Below, in pieces: positions 63,682 through 64,000 of a stretch of DNA of 64,000 nucleotides (the first letter of the stretch is position 1; every line of letters begins with the position of its first letter). The stretch is from positions 4,278,001 to 4,342,000 of the forward strand of contig NZ_CP023689.1 in assembly GCF_008704715.1 (NCBI RefSeq), in the 5' to 3' direction. Source of the stretch: Streptomyces chartreusis (GTDB lineage: Bacteria > Actinomycetota > Actinomycetes > Streptomycetales > Streptomycetaceae). A program made the translations under genes and the position numbers. Below the pieces are notes generated by a model. That model did not search any database. It was not told where the DNA came from and saw nothing but the letters and a program-made list of their open reading frames with translations.

Positions 63682-63705
63682 TCTTTGTGAACGCGTGCAC
63701 AAAGA
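63682..63705. promoter_or_regulatory. Rex operator (ROP site)
   Basis: A dyad with perfect 8-bp outer arms TCTTTGTG and CACAAAGA around AACGCGTG. The core TTGTGAACGCGTGCACAA matches the known Rex consensus TGTGAACGCGTTCACA with one substitution. Position in front of rex implies autoregulation and redox control of the hem operon. Confidence 0.92.
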
Positions 63706-63889
63706 TGGTGTCCGATTTGCCCGCCCAACGTGACCGGGCTCACGCACGCCCGGCGCACTGGTGTGGAACCGGCGCACACGCACCACCGTTCCTCAACTCT
63801 TGAGGGCAAAACCGCACACTCTCCTCAACGATCCCCGCCCCCGAGACCAAGTCGCCGTCGATCCTAAGCCGTTTCCCGAGGACTTTGGA

Positions 63890-64000
63890 CTACCCGGTCA
63901 GTGCTTTGCGGAGGCGATCCTCGTTCACGCGCCAGAAGGTGTGCTGGGCTCCGTCGACGAGGACGACGGGGATCTGTTCCCAGTACTGGTCGTGGAGTTG
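63890..64000 (-). CDS. Glutaredoxin-family protein (C-terminal fragment, 5' end outside window)
   Basis: The last 36 codons of a minus-strand gene running off the right edge, ending VPVVLVDG-type: IPVVLVDGAQHTFWRVNEDRLRKALTG. The VPVV/IPVV cis-Pro region and following G-X-X-H-X-F-W-R are typical of small actinobacterial glutaredoxin-like proteins. Stop TAG at 63890-63892. The gene lies upstream of rex on the same strand, 281 bp apart. Confidence 0.8.
   Translation of the reverse strand, partial: QLHDQYWEQIPVVLVDGAQHTFWRVNEDRLRKALTG

Overview
The window is high-GC actinobacterial DNA and almost certainly from a Streptomyces chromosome. Evidence: strong third-position GC bias, many GTG/TTG starts, overlapping ATGA/GTGA gene junctions, a rex-hemA-hemC-hemD operon, class I lysyl-tRNA synthetase next to argS, MbtH and GPP34 proteins, CGNR, HxlR and DUF2637 families, and a rare TTA codon only where I noticed it, in a mobile-type gene. 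No rRNA, tRNA, CRISPR array or insertion sequence was recognised.

Layout. 1-6.5 kb (minus strand): hemL, a histidine phosphatase, a lipidated polysaccharide-deacetylase-like protein and the cytochrome c maturation genes (ResA-like thioredoxin, ccdA, resB running off the left edge). 6.8-14.7 kb: small accessory genes, including two divergent regulator/exporter pairs (LysR/EamA and TetR/MFS, the latter with three operator-like palindromes on the promoter) and two 15-bp minisatellites. 14.75-29.2 kb: a compact and unusual biosynthetic cluster. One arm is an eight-gene minus-strand run: free-standing carrier protein, FkbM methyltransferase, stand-alone adenylation protein, AsnO/VioC-type Fe(II)/2-oxoglutarate oxygenase, MbtH, ATP-grasp ligase, flavin reductase and a GPP34 protein. 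The other genes are a PP-loop ATPase and a TauE-type permease (plus), a second ATP-grasp ligase, an MFS exporter and an SsuD-like flavin monooxygenase (minus), and a type II thioesterase (plus). 29.2-40.3 kb: M20 peptidase, two-component system, a second monooxygenase/flavin reductase pair, regulators and redox enzymes, and two intergenic repeats of Streptomyces type. 40.4-46.1 kb: a frameshifted LAGLIDADG homing-endonuclease-type gene beside rtcB, two DUF3558-like lipoproteins and a DUF2637 membrane protein. 46.1-55.8 kb: lysS/argS, a peptidoglycan-binding group with membrane-anchored HTH proteins, an arylamine N-acetyltransferase and an aminotransferase. 55.8-64 kb: hemB, a flavoprotein oxidase gene, then hemD-hemC-hemA-rex with a clear Rex operator, and the end of a glutaredoxin gene.

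How the genes work together. The haem genes (rex, hemA, hemC, hemD, hemB, hemL) supply haem, and the ResA/CcdA/ResB set attaches it to c-type cytochromes. Rex links this to the NADH/NAD+ ratio. In the biosynthetic cluster, a hand-read adenylation code resembling that for asparagine, together with an asparagine-hydroxylase-like oxygenase, suggests a beta-hydroxylated Asn-type unit held on a separate carrier protein. No complete condensation domain is present, so the two ATP-grasp enzymes probably make the amide bonds. The PP-loop enzyme, the SsuD-like monooxygenase and the TauE-type permease raise the possibility of sulfur chemistry. These are inferences from family membership and position. I could not run any database search.
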